From: an uncultured Bacteroidota bacterium
Lineage (GTDB): Bacteria > Bacteroidota > Bacteroidia > Bacteroidales > P3
Assembly: GCA_902771735.1 (NCBI GenBank)
Contig: CACXXO010000002.1
Span: 93,929-157,928, forward strand
Length of the DNA: 64,000 bases
Direction of reading: 5' to 3'
Shown in pieces: positions 63,860 through 64,000 of this stretch. The notes under the pieces were generated by a model. The model saw only the letters and a list, made by a program, of their open reading frames with translations, was not told where the DNA came from and did no database searches. The position numbers were made by a program, and so were the translations under genes. The first letter of the stretch is position 1; the number at the start of each line of letters is the position of its first letter.

Positions 63860-64000
63860 TCACTCCACCACCAGCTTCCTCGTTGCCGTCCCCAGCTCGC
63901 TGCTGAGGCGCACGAGGTAGACGCCCGGTGCCAGGTGGCTGATGTCTACCGTGGACGGCGACCCCGCCAACGGCCTCTCCCCAATCACCACGCGGCCCTC
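63860..64000 (-). CDS. 3' end of a T9SS type A cargo (partial)
   Basis: The last 46 codons of a gene entering from the right end of the window. The frame reads VVIGERPLAGSP, then DISHLAPGVYLVRL, ending GTATRKLVVE before TGA (63860-63862). This is the typical Por secretion C-terminal domain (type A sorting), so it encodes another secreted or surface protein. The cargo domain is outside the window. Confidence 0.82.
   Translation of the reverse strand, partial: EGRVVIGERPLAGSPSTVDISHLAPGVYLVRLSSELGTATRKLVVE

Noticed and set aside
1-64000. Prophage, insertion sequence, tRNA or rRNA genes
   Set aside because: Searched intergenic stretches by eye on both strands; no transposase, integrase, cloverleaf or rRNA sequence was recognised.

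Overview
The window looks like chromosomal DNA of an anaerobic member of the Bacteroidales (phylum Bacteroidota). Evidence: start sites are preceded by the Bacteroidota -7 promoter box (TAnnTTTG) instead of a sigma-70 -10 box. Shine-Dalgarno sequences are weak or absent. There are type IX secretion (T9SS) sorting domains, a DUF5723 outer-membrane protein, a TonB-dependent receptor with a carboxypeptidase-like domain, ATP-type PEP carboxykinase, butyrate kinase and [FeFe]-hydrogenases. No phage, insertion sequence, tRNA, rRNA or CRISPR array was found; one small RNA gene (4.5S/SRP RNA) is present.

Layout. 1-4733: hydrogen/redox cassette (3' end of a PAS-containing sensory [FeFe]-hydrogenase, SpoIIE-type phosphatase, group B [FeFe]-hydrogenase) running directly into pckA. 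4810-9269: a T9SS leucine-rich-repeat protein and gcvP. 9330-12923 (minus): buk, an FKBP isomerase, a short-form aroC and a DUF4369 lipoprotein, read as one unit. 13260-15190 (minus): two tiny lipoproteins and a split ChrA pair. 15327-19682 (plus): terC, truA, prmA, topB. 19685-22955 (minus): a NADase-glycan-binding-like exported protein, a lipoprotein and an RsmI-like methyltransferase. 23131-29122 (plus): HtrA-like protease, MATE exporter, orphan sufB, TonB-C lipoprotein, SpoU methylase, C_GCAxxG_C_C protein. 29129-31708 (minus) clpC, divergent from 32004-39612 (plus) gyrA, TPR protein, TonB-dependent receptor and an M16-like protein. 39855-50430 (minus): membrane protein, pyrI/pyrB, TPR lipoprotein, dus, cvpA, PAP2 phosphatase, obgE, adk, FKBP lipoprotein, a DHH-phosphoesterase/FKBP fusion, prfB and the SRP RNA. 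50510-63791 (minus): M20 dipeptidase, a cysteine-rich membrane-anchored protein, YqiA esterase, DUF58, trxA, der, DUF5723, a lipoprotein, a USP-like protein and a 1,275-residue T9SS type B cargo. The window ends in the tail of a T9SS type A cargo.

The most unusual feature is a family of five intergenic palindromes (near 13095, 25783, 39673, 45940 and 52888). Each is built from 11-nt units (about CTACCAACNCC on one arm, GGNGTTGGTAG on the other) around a 10-nt centre TACC-NN-GGTA. Each sits just beyond a hairpin terminator. Two other small repeat families have entered coding sequences in frame: a double hairpin in the SpoU methylase, with its first hairpin also found between pyrB and pyrI, and an AT-rich ILNSQFSTFN-type repeat in the M16, ChrA and Dus proteins. 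Other points: a DHH nuclease fused to a lipoprotein-type FKBP domain, a perfect 14-bp hairpin enclosing the start codon of the TonB-dependent receptor, a nested 113-nt inverted repeat downstream of chrA, and an SRP RNA gene placed 17 nt before prfB.

All calls come from reading the sequence and from memory of protein families; no database search was run.
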